From the NCBI GenBank assembly GCA_021740785.1, contig JAIOZI010000002.1, positions 1 through 64,000 on the forward strand: DNA of 64,000 nt, written 5' to 3'. The notes under the pieces are model-generated. The model searched no databases. It worked only from the letters and a program-made list of their open reading frames with translations, and was not told the DNA's origin. Source of the DNA: Melioribacteraceae bacterium (GTDB lineage: Bacteria > Bacteroidota > Ignavibacteria > Ignavibacteriales > Melioribacteraceae). Positions 49,296 through 58,895 of this stretch are shown one piece after another. The number at the start of each line of letters is the position of its first letter. Position 1 is the first letter of the stretch. The translations under genes and the position numbers were made by a program.

Positions 49296-50441
49296 TTATC
49301 TTATATATTTTTTAAATGTATCAACTAAATCCAATTGCTCCCAAGTAAATTCTTTTTCTTTTCTACCGAAGTGACCGTAAGAAGAAGTTTTTTGGAAAAT
49401 CGGCTGGCGTAATTTTAACCGTTTGATAATGCCGTTTGGTGTAAGGTCAACTTCCTTTTCAATCATTTTGGAAATTTCTGCATCAGGAATAACACCGGTT
49501 CCTTTTGTATCTACATAAATTGAAACCGGATCTTTAACGCCAATAGCATAACTTACTTGAACAAGGCATTCTTTTGCAAGCTTAGCTGCGACGACATTTT
49601 TTGCAATATGCCGGGCAGCATAAGTTGCACTTCGGTCAACTTTGGAAGGATCTTTGCCCGAGAACGCCCCGCCTCCGTGGGGAGCCCATCCGCCGTAGGT
49701 GTCAACAATAATTTTTCGTCCGGTTAAACCACTGTCTCCATGCGGTCCGCCGATCTCAAATCTACCGGTAGGATTCACAAAATATTTTGTATTCTTATCC
49801 AAATATTTTGCCGGGATAACTTTTTTAATTACTTGTTCAATTACGTCTTTCTTGATCTTTGATTGTTTTACTTTTGCATCGTGTTGGGTTGATATCACAA
49901 CTGCATCAACTCTTAGAGGTTTATGATTTTCGTCATATTCAATAGTAACCTGTGATTTGGAATCAGGTCTTAAGTAAGGCATGCTGCTGTTTTTCTTTTT
50001 CCTGATATCAGCCAGCTTCTTAACGAGTTTGTGTGCGTACATAATCGGCATCGGCATGTATTCGGGAGTTTGATCGCAAGCATAACCAAACATGATTCCC
50101 TGATCTCCTGCCCCGCCGGTATCAACGCCCATTGCAATATCGGATGATTGTGAATGTATTGCGTTCAGCACGCCGCATGATTCGGAATCAAATTTATATT
50201 CCGCTTTCGTATAACCAATTTTGCGAATAGTATCGCGTACAATAGTTTCAACATCGATGTATGAGTTAGTTGTAACTTCACCGCCGACGACAACTAAACC
50301 GGTCGTTACAAAAGTCTCGCAAGCGACCCTGGCGTTTGGATCTTCCGCGAAAATTGCATCCAAAACACCGTCTGATATTGCATCACAGACTTTATCGGGA
50401 TGACCTTCGGAAACAGATTCTGAAGTGAATAAGTATGACAT
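49296..50441 (-). CDS. metK: S-adenosylmethionine synthetase
   Basis: The 381-aa enzyme makes SAM from ATP and methionine. The motifs are complete: [17 protein letters not shown] (ATP and metal site), [12 protein letters not shown] (the methionine-loop hexapeptide), [15 protein letters not shown] (P-loop) and [17 protein letters not shown] (G-rich K+ site). No SAM riboswitch is visible upstream. It lies between a nucleotidyltransferase gene (22 bp) and ahcY (19 bp) as part of a SAM-cycle operon. Confidence 0.97.
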   Translation of the reverse strand: MSYLFTSESVSEGHPDKVCDAISDGVLDAIFAEDPNARVACETFVTTGLVVVGGEVTTNSYIDVETIVRDTIRKIGYTKAEYKFDSESCGVLNAIHSQSSDIAMGVDTGGAGDQGIMFGYACDQTPEYMPMPIMYAHKLVKKLADIRKKKNSSMPYLRPDSKSQVTIEYDENHKPLRVDAVVISTQHDAKVKQSKIKKDVIEQVIKKVIPAKYLDKNTKYFVNPTGRFEIGGPHGDSGLTGRKIIVDTYGGWAPHGGGAFSGKDPSKVDRSATYAARHIAKNVVAAKLAKECLVQVSYAIGVKDPVSIYVDTKGTGVIPDAEISKMIEKEVDLTPNGIIKRLKLRQPIFQKTSSYGHFGRKEKEFTWEQLDLVDTFKKYIR

Positions 50442-50463
50442 TTATTCTCCAGTATATTATTAA

Positions 50464-51441
50464 TTAATAAAATTCAATTTCGGACGAGTCGCCCGCATTT
50501 AATTTTTTATAGTTGCCCTTTATTACCGCATTGCTGCCGATTATTGAATCGCTCAGCATTGATTTATAAACTTTCGCGCCTGAGCTTATTATAGAGTTTT
50601 TTACGATTGAATCCTCGATAACACAATCATCAGAGATTGTAGCATACGGACCGAGAACAGAATTTTTTACCGTCGCAGTTTCAGCAATAAAAACAGGGTG
50701 ATTAATTACAACGTTTTCAACTTTTCTGTTAGTTCCGTTTTTATCAAGTAAATATCTATTAGTTGAAAGAAGAGTCTCGGGCTTACCACAATCGTACCAG
50801 CCTTCAACCGGGAAGGTTGTAACCTTTTCACCTTTATCAATCATTATCTGCAATGCATCGGTAAGTTGAAGCTCGCCTTTTGTTCGGATATCTTTTTCTA
50901 TAAGTTCATTAAGACTTTCAACAAGTAGCTTTTGATTCCTGATATAATACAAACCGACTAGAGCAAGTTTCGATATCGGTTCTTTCGGTTTCTCTACTAA
51001 CCTTTCAATCGCTCCGTCTTTCATTACTGCTACACCGAACCGACTTGGATCTGCAACTTCCTTAACTCCAAGAGCTGTCTTTTTAACTTCGAGTACACTT
51101 TTAATATCAACATCAAAAACAGTGTCACCGAGAATTATAAAAATTTCATCGTCATCAAAAGTAGGAACTGCAGTATATATTGCATGACCAAGTCCGAGCA
51201 TTTCTTCCTGAACTACGAAATCGGATTTAATTGAAGGGTAATTATCCTGAACATATTTTTGAATCATATCACCCAGATACCCAACAACAAAGGTAGCTTT
51301 GTGGATTCCGTCGTCTAAAAGTTTGTCTAGAATATGTCCGAGAATTGCTTTGCCGCCAACGTTCAACAATACTTTTGGTAATGAATATGTATGAGGTTTG
51401 AGTCTTGTTCCGAACCCAGCAACAGGAATAACTGCTCGCAT
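50464..51441 (-). CDS. Sugar-1-phosphate nucleotidyltransferase
   Basis: The 325-aa protein has an N-terminal nucleotidyltransferase domain (1-230): VIPVAGFGTRLKPHTYSLPK (the G-x-G-T-R-L-x-P-x-T signature) and GDTVFDVD with the metal-binding Asp. The C-terminal part (about 245-325) forms a short left-handed helix with I/V-x-x-x-x-x-V repeats (VVINHPVFIAETATVKNSVL). This resembles RfbA/GlmU-type thymidylyl- or uridylyltransferases; the sugar is unknown. It is the first gene of the operon with metK and ahcY, an unusual partner. Confidence 0.88.
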   Translation of the reverse strand: MRAVIPVAGFGTRLKPHTYSLPKVLLNVGGKAILGHILDKLLDDGIHKATFVVGYLGDMIQKYVQDNYPSIKSDFVVQEEMLGLGHAIYTAVPTFDDDEIFIILGDTVFDVDIKSVLEVKKTALGVKEVADPSRFGVAVMKDGAIERLVEKPKEPISKLALVGLYYIRNQKLLVESLNELIEKDIRTKGELQLTDALQIMIDKGEKVTTFPVEGWYDCGKPETLLSTNRYLLDKNGTNRKVENVVINHPVFIAETATVKNSVLGPYATISDDCVIEDSIVKNSIISSGAKVYKSMLSDSIIGSNAVIKGNYKKLNAGDSSEIEFY

Positions 51442-51547
51442 AAATTTGCCTTATTTTTTCAATATAAATTGCTAAATTACAGAAAACCTTTTCTATTATC
51501 AAATTAATGTATCTTCAAAAAAAATAATGATTTAGAGCGATCGAACA

Positions 51548-52495
51548 ATGAACATTAAAAACAGAGTTACCGAACTGTTCGGAATCAAATACCCGGTAAT
51601 ACAAGCCGGTATGGTTTGGGTTTCCGGGTGGAAATTAGCATCGGCTGTTTCTAATAAAGGCGGACTCGGTTTAATCGGCGCCGGTTCAATGAAACCGGAC
51701 CTGCTCCATGAGCACATCAGAAAATGTGAAGCTGCAACAAATCAACCGTTTGGAATAAACCTGCCGTTGTTAAGAAAAGATGCCGAAGATTTGGCGAATG
51801 TTATAATCGATAATAATATTAAAATTGTTTTTTCGTCGGCTGGTAATCCTGCCAAATTTATTGAAAAATTCAAATCACATAATATCACCGTTGTTCATGT
51901 TGTCCCTTCAATTAAACATGCATTAAAAGCTGAGTCTGTTGGATGTGATGCAGTTGTTGCCGAGGGAGTTGAAGCGGGCGGACATAATGGTATTGATGAG
52001 TTAACAACATTCACTCTTGTTCCTCAAGTTGTTGATGCAGTTCACATTCCCGTTATTGCCGCGGGAGGAATTGCAGATGGAAGAGGAATTGCTGCAGCAC
52101 TCGCACTTGGAGCCGAAGGAGTTCAGATCGGAACACGTTTCGCGGTAACTGAAGAATCTTCGGCACATATTAATTATAAGAACCGTGTTTGTAATGCCGG
52201 CGACCGTGATACAACCTTAGTATTGAAAAAAATCGGAATGGCTAGAATGCTGAAGAATGAATTCAGCAGAAGAGTTCAAACCGCCGAGGCTAATGGTGCA
52301 GATGAAACAATACTGACTGAATTGCTCGGAGAAAAACGTGAACGGCTGGGAATTTTTGAAGGTGATGAAAATGAAGGTATGATGGAAGCCGGACAAGGAT
52401 CGGGAGTAATTACCGAAATTCTTACTGTTGATCAGGTCTTTGATTTATTGATCGACGGTTTTAATGAATCAATTAATAAAATATTCCACCGGTAA
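51548..52495 (+). CDS. Nitronate monooxygenase-family FMN protein
   Basis: The 315-aa TIM-barrel flavoprotein has QAGMVWVSGWKLASAVSN at the N-terminus, DAVVAEGVEAGGHNGIDEL with the catalytic-type His, VIAAGGIADGRGIAAALALG for phosphate binding and GVQIGTRFAVTEESSAH. It belongs to the NMO/2-nitropropane dioxygenase-FabK group; the C-terminal part lacks obvious FabK-specific features. It oxidises alkyl nitronates or reduces enoyl-ACP; not separable here. Divergent from the operon on the other side. Confidence 0.88.
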   Translation: MNIKNRVTELFGIKYPVIQAGMVWVSGWKLASAVSNKGGLGLIGAGSMKPDLLHEHIRKCEAATNQPFGINLPLLRKDAEDLANVIIDNNIKIVFSSAGNPAKFIEKFKSHNITVVHVVPSIKHALKAESVGCDAVVAEGVEAGGHNGIDELTTFTLVPQVVDAVHIPVIAAGGIADGRGIAAALALGAEGVQIGTRFAVTEESSAHINYKNRVCNAGDRDTTLVLKKIGMARMLKNEFSRRVQTAEANGADETILTELLGEKRERLGIFEGDENEGMMEAGQGSGVITEILTVDQVFDLLIDGFNESINKIFHR

Positions 52496-52649
52496 ATGTC
52501 GATTTTAAAATAACGGAGTGTATGATATAGATAACACCAAGTGTCCGAAATTTATTGTAGTTTTCAGCATTAAAAATATTCTTTATCTTTTCTAAGAAAG
52601 TTTTATTAAATTTAATTCCAAACTGCATCATTGATAAATTTCTAAGTTT

Positions 52650-53363
52650 ATGAACGATACTACAAATAGTAATACACTTGATTTCACATTTAAATTTGTC
52701 TTCGATGACAAAAGCGAAAAGGTGTTTGATGTTCATATCGAACCCAAAACCCTTTCTTTATTACGAAGCGATGATTCTACACCTCCTGAATGGACTAAGC
52801 TGGATAATTTCAAATGTTCACATTGCCCGTTGAATTCTGATGAATTTAAGTACTGTCCTGTTGCGGTTAACCTGAAAGATATTATTAATTTTTTTAGTGA
52901 TACACCTTCATATGAAAAAGTGAATATTGAAGTTGTTGCTGAAGAGAGAACGTATAAAAAATATACATCTATTCAATCAGGTGTAAGCAGTTTGATTGGA
53001 GTATTAATGGTAACCAGCGGCTGCCCCGTCATGGGAAAATTAAAACCGCTGATAAGATTTCATCTTCCGTTTGCTTCTATTGAGGAAACGGAATTCAGAG
53101 CGTTCGCTTTTTATCTTATCAAACAATTTATCAAACTGAAGAAAGGTGATGAACCTGATTGGAGTATGAAAGGACTTGTAAAAATATATGAGGATATTCA
53201 TAAACTCAATCAGAATGTTTGTGAAAAAATTGCCGACCTTGAAGCTCAAGACGCAAGTATTAATGCGGTTGTTGTTCTCAATAACTTTGCCGATTCGGTT
53301 ACGTTTACAATTGATGAAGACGATATCGCCCACCTCGAGGAATTATTTAAAGATTTTGCTTAA
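52650..53363 (+). CDS. Conserved protein with CxxC motif (DUF6901-like)
   Basis: The 237-aa soluble protein has FKFVFDDKSEKVFDVHI at the start and FKCSHCPLNSDEFKYCPVA (about 52-71) with C-x-x-C..C, a potential metal or redox site. GVSSLIGVLMVTSGCPVMGKL precedes a long helical region to the end. The pattern is one I recall from a domain-of-unknown-function family (DUF6901); I give the name with low confidence. Possible metal binding; role unknown. Confidence 0.65.
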   Translation: MNDTTNSNTLDFTFKFVFDDKSEKVFDVHIEPKTLSLLRSDDSTPPEWTKLDNFKCSHCPLNSDEFKYCPVAVNLKDIINFFSDTPSYEKVNIEVVAEERTYKKYTSIQSGVSSLIGVLMVTSGCPVMGKLKPLIRFHLPFASIEETEFRAFAFYLIKQFIKLKKGDEPDWSMKGLVKIYEDIHKLNQNVCEKIADLEAQDASINAVVVLNNFADSVTFTIDEDDIAHLEELFKDFA

Positions 53364-53514
53364 TTCTTTAGACTTAACCCACTTTTAAGACAGTTATCGA
53401 ATTTCTTTCGTATATTTAATGTTCTTGATTCAACACACTGGCTGGCAAACTAACTTATTGTTGTAAAACCAAATAGTTCGTCCAATATTGTAAAACGGAA
53501 TTTATTTTACTATC

Positions 53515-54660
53515 ATGAAAAAAATATGTGTTTTAGGATCGACAGGCTCTATAGGCGTTAATACGCTGCAGGTAATTGATGAGTTCCCGGGTGAATTTGA
53601 GGTAGTCGGATTAACGGTTAACAACAATATAACCTTGCTGGAAAAGCAGATTGAAAAGTATCATCCGAAAATGGTAGTAGTTAGAGATTCTCGAAAGGCT
53701 CGTGATCTTAAAAAAAAAATGGGGAATAGATGTGAAGTTCTGACGGGAGATGAAGGATTAATCGAGATTACTAAAAATCTCGATTATGATATTTTGTTGT
53801 CGTCGTTGGTTGGATTTGCAGGACTTTCTCCAACAATAGAAGGAATTAAGAGAAATAAAAGAATTGCTCTTGCTAATAAAGAAACTTTAGTTGCTGCCGG
53901 ACAAATAATTGAACAGTTGATGAAAAAGCATGATGCAGAAATTATACCTGTTGATAGTGAACACAGTGCTATCTTTCAATGTTTAGTTGGTGAAAAGAAT
54001 GATGAAATTCTTAAATTGATTTTAACTGCTTCCGGCGGACCTTTTTTAAGTAAAAGTTTAGATGAATTTAATAAAATCACGGTTGAGCAGGCGCTGGCTC
54101 ATCCGAATTGGAAAATGGGTAACAAAATTACAATTGATTCAGCAACTATGATGAACAAAGGATTGGAAGTGATTGAAGCTCACTGGCTTTTTAATCTGCC
54201 TCCCGAGAAGATTGATGTAATAGTGCATCCTCAATCGATAATTCATTCATTTGTTGAATTTATTGACGGATCAATTAAAGCGCAATTAAGTCTGCCGGAT
54301 ATGAAACTCCCCATTCAATACGCGTTATCATATCCACATAGATTTGACAGCAATTTTGTTGAAACGAAGCTGCATGAAATTCAAAATCTCAGTTTTCAAC
54401 AGCCCGATTTAAATAAATTTAGATGCCTTCAACTTGCATACGATGCTCTTGATTTGGGCGGTAACGCAGCGTGTGCCTTAAATGCAGCAAATGAAATTGC
54501 GGTAAATAATTTTTTGGAAAGAAAAATCAGTTTTGATAGAATCCCGGATTTGATAGAAGAAGCTCTTAATAAAGCCGAACATGTTTCCGATCCGGATTTG
54601 GAAACAATTTTTGAAACTGATCGTCAAACAAGATTATTAGTACAAAATATTTTGAATTGA
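53515..54660 (+). CDS. dxr: 1-deoxy-D-xylulose 5-phosphate reductoisomerase
   Basis: The 381-aa enzyme makes MEP in the isoprenoid pathway. GSTGSIGVNTLQVI binds NADPH; RIALANKETLVAAG and PVDSEHSAIFQCL hold catalytic/metal Asp and Glu; MMNKGLEVIEAHWLF is the MNKG substrate loop. The C-terminal four-helix domain is complete. It is followed after 14 bp by rseP, the usual isoprenoid-envelope gene order (dxr-rseP). Confidence 0.96.
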   Translation: MKKICVLGSTGSIGVNTLQVIDEFPGEFEVVGLTVNNNITLLEKQIEKYHPKMVVVRDSRKARDLKKKMGNRCEVLTGDEGLIEITKNLDYDILLSSLVGFAGLSPTIEGIKRNKRIALANKETLVAAGQIIEQLMKKHDAEIIPVDSEHSAIFQCLVGEKNDEILKLILTASGGPFLSKSLDEFNKITVEQALAHPNWKMGNKITIDSATMMNKGLEVIEAHWLFNLPPEKIDVIVHPQSIIHSFVEFIDGSIKAQLSLPDMKLPIQYALSYPHRFDSNFVETKLHEIQNLSFQQPDLNKFRCLQLAYDALDLGGNAACALNAANEIAVNNFLERKISFDRIPDLIEEALNKAEHVSDPDLETIFETDRQTRLLVQNILN

Positions 54661-54674
54661 TTTAGAAGGGGAAT

Positions 54675-56030
54675 ATGGATTATATAATTTATTTTATAAT
54701 CACTATTGGTATTTTAGTTTTTGTGCATGAATTCGGGCATTTCGCGGCTGCAAAATTATCAGGGATGCGTGCCGATGTATTTGCCATTGGTTTTGGAAAA
54801 AGACTTTTTGGTTATAACAAGATCAACGGTTTTACAATGGGCGATCTCCCAAAAGATTTCGATACACAAGGGCATACTGATTATAGATTATGTTTACTGC
54901 CGCTCGGCGGTTATGTTAAAATTGCAGGAATGGTTGATGAAAGTTTCGATACGGAATTTGCAAACTCGGAACCAAAACCATACGAGTTCAGGGCAAAGCC
55001 TACCTATAAAAAACTCTTCGTTATTACCGCAGGCGTAATGATGAATCTCACACTTACTGTTTTAATTTTCTGGGGGATGAATTATTTCCAAGGGAAACAG
55101 ATAATCGATACAACGGAAATTGGATATATCGAGCAAACTTCTGTTGCGGCGGAGATGGGATTTGAAACAGGGGATAAAGTTATTTCAATCAATGATAAGG
55201 AGATTAACAATTGGGATGATGTTGTAAATATTTTTCTAAATCAAAATCTCGGAACTACTTTCCCGGTTACAGTTAAAAGAAATAATGAAATTATTCAATT
55301 GATGGTAGATGGTACTGTTATACCGAAAGCATCTCAGCAAACTTTCTTTCTGCCGTTCGGTAATACGCGTCCATTTGTTAGCGAGGTTATGAAGAATTCA
55401 CCGGCGGAAGAGGCAGGCATTCAATCAGGAGACATGTTTATATCGATTGAAAATGAGAAGGTTAATAATGTACATGATGTTGCAAGAATTGTTTCGGCAA
55501 ACCCGGAAAATAAATTAAACGTTGTTGTATTACGCGGTGAGGATACTGTAAAAACATCAGTTTCACCGGGAATGGAAGGTAAGATAGGTGTATATCATTA
55601 CGATACGTATGTCGGTCCGATTGTCTATAAAACTTATGGATTCTTCGATTCATTTTATAACAGTTTGGCGAATGTTGCAAACTACACATATGTAACATTT
55701 AGTATGTTGGAAAATGTTATCCGCGGAAATATTGAATTCAGCAGCGCATTCGGCGGACCTGTAAAAATCGCTCAGATAGCCGTCAGATCAGCCGATAGCG
55801 GGATTTCCTCTTTTTTGTATTTTCTTGCGGCTTTAAGTTTAAGTCTGGCAATTATAAACATTCTGCCATTCCCTGTGCTAGACGGCGGACACTTTGTAAT
55901 AATATTAGTTGAAGGAATTTTGAGAAGAGAACTTCCTATTAAAATTAAAATTGCAATTCAAAATTTCGGATTTGTAGTTTTACTTCTGCTTATGGCATTT
56001 ATAATTTATAAAGATATTGTAAGTTTTTGA
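54675..56030 (+). CDS. rseP: RseP/site-2 family intramembrane metalloprotease
   Basis: The 451-aa membrane protease has HEFGHFAAAKLSG (H-E-x-x-H zinc site in the first helix), PDZ-like domains in the periplasm (about 155-310), and the distal NILPFPVLDGGHF with the LDG motif (third zinc ligand). It performs regulated intramembrane proteolysis, e.g. of anti-sigma factors. A candidate target, a membrane anti-sigma gene at 57204, lies 1.2 kb away. A terminator follows at 56038. Confidence 0.94.
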   Translation: MDYIIYFIITIGILVFVHEFGHFAAAKLSGMRADVFAIGFGKRLFGYNKINGFTMGDLPKDFDTQGHTDYRLCLLPLGGYVKIAGMVDESFDTEFANSEPKPYEFRAKPTYKKLFVITAGVMMNLTLTVLIFWGMNYFQGKQIIDTTEIGYIEQTSVAAEMGFETGDKVISINDKEINNWDDVVNIFLNQNLGTTFPVTVKRNNEIIQLMVDGTVIPKASQQTFFLPFGNTRPFVSEVMKNSPAEEAGIQSGDMFISIENEKVNNVHDVARIVSANPENKLNVVVLRGEDTVKTSVSPGMEGKIGVYHYDTYVGPIVYKTYGFFDSFYNSLANVANYTYVTFSMLENVIRGNIEFSSAFGGPVKIAQIAVRSADSGISSFLYFLAALSLSLAIINILPFPVLDGGHFVIILVEGILRRELPIKIKIAIQNFGFVVLLLLMAFIIYKDIVSF

Positions 56031-56037
56031 TGATAAT

Positions 56038-56067
56038 AAAAAGGAGTTCACTTCGAACTCCTTTTTT
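56038..56067. terminator. Bidirectional terminator after rseP
   Basis: AAAAGGAGTTC and GAACTCCTTTT pair perfectly around ACTTC, with A runs on one side and T runs on the other. It lies between the convergent rseP and TonB-C gene. Confidence 0.9.
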
Positions 56068-56120
56068 GTTGGGGCTGACCGTAAATCATTTAATCCCCCC
56101 GGTTAAATGACAATCTGATT

Positions 56121-56489
56121 TTAACTCAACTTAAACATTACCGGGATAGTCACTTCGGCTTTTACTTTTTTCCCATCCTTTTCGCCCGGAGTAAATTTAG
56201 TTTTCATAATTGCGGCTTCTGCTGCATCATCTAATGCTTTGCCTGCACTCTTAATAACTTCCGTTGAAATTACTTCTCCCTTTTCTGAAACGACAGCTTT
56301 CACTATTACCTTGCCTTCAATTCCCTCTTTAACAGCGCTTTCCGGGTAAACTACATTTTTCATAATTGCTTTAATTCCCCCAACCGGAAACGGCTGCTTA
56401 TCCAGATCATCCTGTGCCGATGATATATTGCTTGCAGCTATCATTACTAAAAGTACAACCGCAAGAATTGATTTGATACGTTTTAACAT
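56121..56489 (-). CDS. TonB C-terminal domain protein
   Basis: The 122-aa product has an N-terminal signal or anchor (IKSILAVVLLVMIAASNISS) and a TonB_C domain: FPVGGIKAIMKNVVYPESAVKEGIEGKV, then VVSEKGEVIS, and the closing AIMKTKFTPGEKDGKKVKAEVTIPVMFKLS. It lacks the Pro-rich spacer of real TonB, so it may be a periplasmic adaptor rather than an energy transducer. Its gene follows a longer related gene after 11 bp in the same operon. Confidence 0.86.
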   Translation of the reverse strand: MLKRIKSILAVVLLVMIAASNISSAQDDLDKQPFPVGGIKAIMKNVVYPESAVKEGIEGKVIVKAVVSEKGEVISTEVIKSAGKALDDAAEAAIMKTKFTPGEKDGKKVKAEVTIPVMFKLS

Positions 56490-56500
56490 ATTGCTTCTCC

Positions 56501-57196
56501 TTATTTTAATTGGAATTTAATTGGAATTGCTATCTGAGTTTTTACCGGGATCCCATCCTTTTTACCCGGTGTAAACTTAACTTTTGACACAGCTTCAATC
56601 GCAGCGGAATCGAGTGCGGGGTGAGAACTTTTTAGTATTACTAGTTTATCAACATTCCCTTCTTCATTGATAAATACATTCAAAAAAACCTTTCCTTCAA
56701 TTCCAGCTTTTTTTGCCTCTTCCGGGTAAATTACGTTTTTTGCAATTTCATTTATTCCACCGATTGGTTCTGGCAGTTTCTCTACGGAGGTAAGGTACTC
56801 GCTTCCGGGGTAATTCCACCGTAGCTGACTTTTGACATTCATGCCCTTTCTTTTTGCCGGTGTGAATTTTTCGTCTTCTAATTCATTAATGATAAGCCGG
56901 TTTACTTCATCAGTTTTTCCGCTTTCAATAATTATTATCTTATCCAATTCACCCGTTTCACTGATAAGCAGGTTAGCCTTAAAATCAGAATCTTTTAATT
57001 CATCAACATTTTCGAGTGCGAGTTTAAGTTTTTCCGCAAATGATATCCCATCTTCAGATTCAATAAATGATGCTGCAATCTCAACATTATCCGCAGTGTA
57101 GTAATCGCTAATATTTATGACTTTATCACTGCTGTTTTCATCTCCGCAGCTAACAAACAAAATGATAATTGATAAAATCATTATAAATTTTTTCAT
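56501..57196 (-). CDS. Lipoprotein with TonB C-terminal domain
   Basis: The 231-aa product is a lipoprotein (signal ends IIILFVSC, Cys17). The middle has a degenerate TonB_C-like stretch (LISETGELDKIIII..FTPAKRKGMNVKSQ) and the C-terminus (140-231) a full TonB_C domain: PIGGINEIAKNVIYPEEA, INEEGNVDKLVILKS, FTPGKKDGIPVKTQIAIPIKF. It belongs to the sigma/anti-sigma operon, next to a shorter relative, suggesting duplication. Location is periplasm or inner leaflet. Confidence 0.86.
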   Translation of the reverse strand: MKKFIMILSIIILFVSCGDENSSDKVINISDYYTADNVEIAASFIESEDGISFAEKLKLALENVDELKDSDFKANLLISETGELDKIIIIESGKTDEVNRLIINELEDEKFTPAKRKGMNVKSQLRWNYPGSEYLTSVEKLPEPIGGINEIAKNVIYPEEAKKAGIEGKVFLNVFINEEGNVDKLVILKSSHPALDSAAIEAVSKVKFTPGKKDGIPVKTQIAIPIKFQLK

Positions 57197-57203
57197 GATA
57201 ACC

Positions 57204-57665
57204 TCAGATGTTTGCTTTTATTATTATTTCATTATTTTCATTTTTCACGTTCGCAGCAGGCAGACTATTATACAATAGTTCAATTAATTTTTCCTGCTGT
57301 GAAACTTGAACCGCGGTTTGATTTAATTTCTGCTGGTAAGAGTTAGCTTGAACAAAAAAGAATATGGTAACAATTATTAGAATTAAAGCTGCCGCATACG
57401 AAAACATCGGGAAGAAATTTCTGTTTAATAGTCTGTCGGTGAATTTTGGCTTAACATTTTTTATTGATGTGAAAATTCTTTCTTCAAGTTCATGAGGAAA
57501 CTCAACCTTGGTTTCCCTTACAGCACTTTCTATCTGACTCACTTTTTTGAAATATTCTCTTGCTTCCTCATCTCTTGAAAGAGTTGAAAATAAGAATGAC
57601 TCACTTTCCCGATCAAGCTCTCCGTCAAAATATTCATTAATTAATTCTGTTTTTGCAGTGTCCAT
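57204..57665 (-). CDS. Membrane anti-sigma factor
   Basis: The 153-aa protein has an N-terminal cytosolic part similar to zinc-less anti-sigma domains (LINEYFDGELDRESESFLFS.., about 1-75), a single membrane helix (FFPMFSYAAALILIIVTIFFF, about 86-106) and a short periplasmic tail rich in Gln. It starts 14 bp after the sigma factor gene and lies ahead of two TonB-C genes. It should sequester the sigma factor until proteolysis releases it, and RseP-type proteolysis is a plausible route. Confidence 0.82.
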   Translation of the reverse strand: MDTAKTELINEYFDGELDRESESFLFSTLSRDEEAREYFKKVSQIESAVRETKVEFPHELEERIFTSIKNVKPKFTDRLLNRNFFPMFSYAAALILIIVTIFFFVQANSYQQKLNQTAVQVSQQEKLIELLYNSLPAANVKNENNEIIIKANI

Positions 57666-57678
57666 TATTCCCTCGAGA

Positions 57679-58206
57679 TTACTTTTTAACTTTTTTCGAA
57701 ATTCTTGTTATTAATTTTTGTCTCACTTTATATAAACGGCTCTTAACCAGGTTGACATCAATGTTCATAATTCCCGCGATCTCATCATAATGAAGCCCGC
57801 TGTATTCTTTAAGTAAAAAAACTTCTTTCTGTTCAACCGGCATTTCATTCAGTTCATTTAGTATCATTTCTTTCAATTCCTTCAATTCAATTTCATACTG
57901 AAGATCATCATTCGATATCACATCAATCTCGTTACTATCGCTGACATTAAATTGATCTACTTTTGATTTTTTTCCCCGGTAATAAGTGTAAACTTCGTTC
58001 CGCGCTGTTGTGAAAAGCCAATACACAATGCTGTTTTTATTTTGAATATTTTTCATGTTCTCATAAAGCTTCAAGAAAACGGATTGAACAATATCCTCAG
58101 TCGTCATACGGTCTGATACCATTCGCAGCACAAAGTTGAAAATTCTAGCTTTGTTCTTGTTGTAAATCAAAGTAAAGTCAATTATGTCTGTCTGAGGATT
58201 TCTCAC
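57679..58206 (-). CDS. ECF sigma factor
   Basis: The 175-aa sigma-70 family protein has region 2 at about 15-85 (ARIFNFVLRMVSDRMTTEDIVQSVFLKLY, TARNEVYTYYRGKK) and region 4 at about 120-168 (MPVEQKEVFLLKEYSGLHYDEIAGIM). These are separated by an acidic linker (NDDLQYEIELKELKEM). It starts the operon with the membrane anti-sigma factor. It probably directs genes for cell-surface stress; targets are not visible. Confidence 0.92.
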   Translation of the reverse strand: MRNPQTDIIDFTLIYNKNKARIFNFVLRMVSDRMTTEDIVQSVFLKLYENMKNIQNKNSIVYWLFTTARNEVYTYYRGKKSKVDQFNVSDSNEIDVISNDDLQYEIELKELKEMILNELNEMPVEQKEVFLLKEYSGLHYDEIAGIMNIDVNLVKSRLYKVRQKLITRISKKVKK

Positions 58207-58269
58207 TTCTGCTCATCTTTAATCTAATAGATGATTGAATTTAAGAAATGTTGCTGCATAAATAAAAAA

Positions 58270-58824
58270 TTATTTTGCAGATATTACAACAGCATCCTGT
58301 AATCGGATCATACTTTCGGGTATGTTTTGAGAATTATTAAGAATAACAAGGGTTGATTCGTAGATTTTTGATTTTAACGGGAAAACAATTGTACGGGCGG
58401 GATTGCCTTTCTTATTAAGATATTCGAATTCCACTGTATTCCTGTTTCCGATAATTTTAGAGGCGGGTTCTTTGATTAGCTTAAAATTATTTTGACCGGC
58501 TTTCCTCATCAGCATCAATAAATCGGCTGCAGATTGTAAGTCCGGGTTTTCATCAGCGGATAAATTATTCTTTACGATATTTACTGCATTAAATGATAAG
58601 CTGGCATTAAGCTCATTATTGATCAGCCAAATTTCCGCCAATTTATTTTCGTTGTCTTCAGCTTCATACCAATTATTTGGAATGTTGACGCTAATATTTG
58701 AGAAATTTGATTTGGCAATACTATTTGAAAGGATATTCGCGAGGTTTTCTGAAGAGTATCTAGTTGAAGAGCATGAGAGAGTGATTAAAGATAATACAGT
58801 GATGAGCAAATTTCTTTTTATCAT
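58270..58824 (-). CDS. Lipoprotein of unknown function
   Basis: ATG 58824 (MIKRNLLITVLSLITLSCSS) is used because it directly gives the lipoprotein signal; an upstream in-frame ATG at 58866 adds 14 non-signal residues. This gives 184 aa. Lipobox ITLSC (Cys18). The mature part has SIAKSNFSNISVNIPNNWYE and a mixed alpha/beta core ending SMIRLQDAVV; no named family. It lies 63 bp upstream of the sigma gene start, same strand. Confidence 0.7.
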   Translation of the reverse strand: MIKRNLLITVLSLITLSCSSTRYSSENLANILSNSIAKSNFSNISVNIPNNWYEAEDNENKLAEIWLINNELNASLSFNAVNIVKNNLSADENPDLQSAADLLMLMRKAGQNNFKLIKEPASKIIGNRNTVEFEYLNKKGNPARTIVFPLKSKIYESTLVILNNSQNIPESMIRLQDAVVISAK

Positions 58825-58895
58825 TAGGAAACCAAATGAGATTAATTGATTCCCAAAGTTAAACAAGAAGGAATGAAAATAAAATTATATGTTGT

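Noticed and set aside
49276-50464. SAM riboswitch ahead of metK or ahcY
   Set aside because: Gaps are 19 and 22 bp, too short; none ahead of the operon start at 51441 either.
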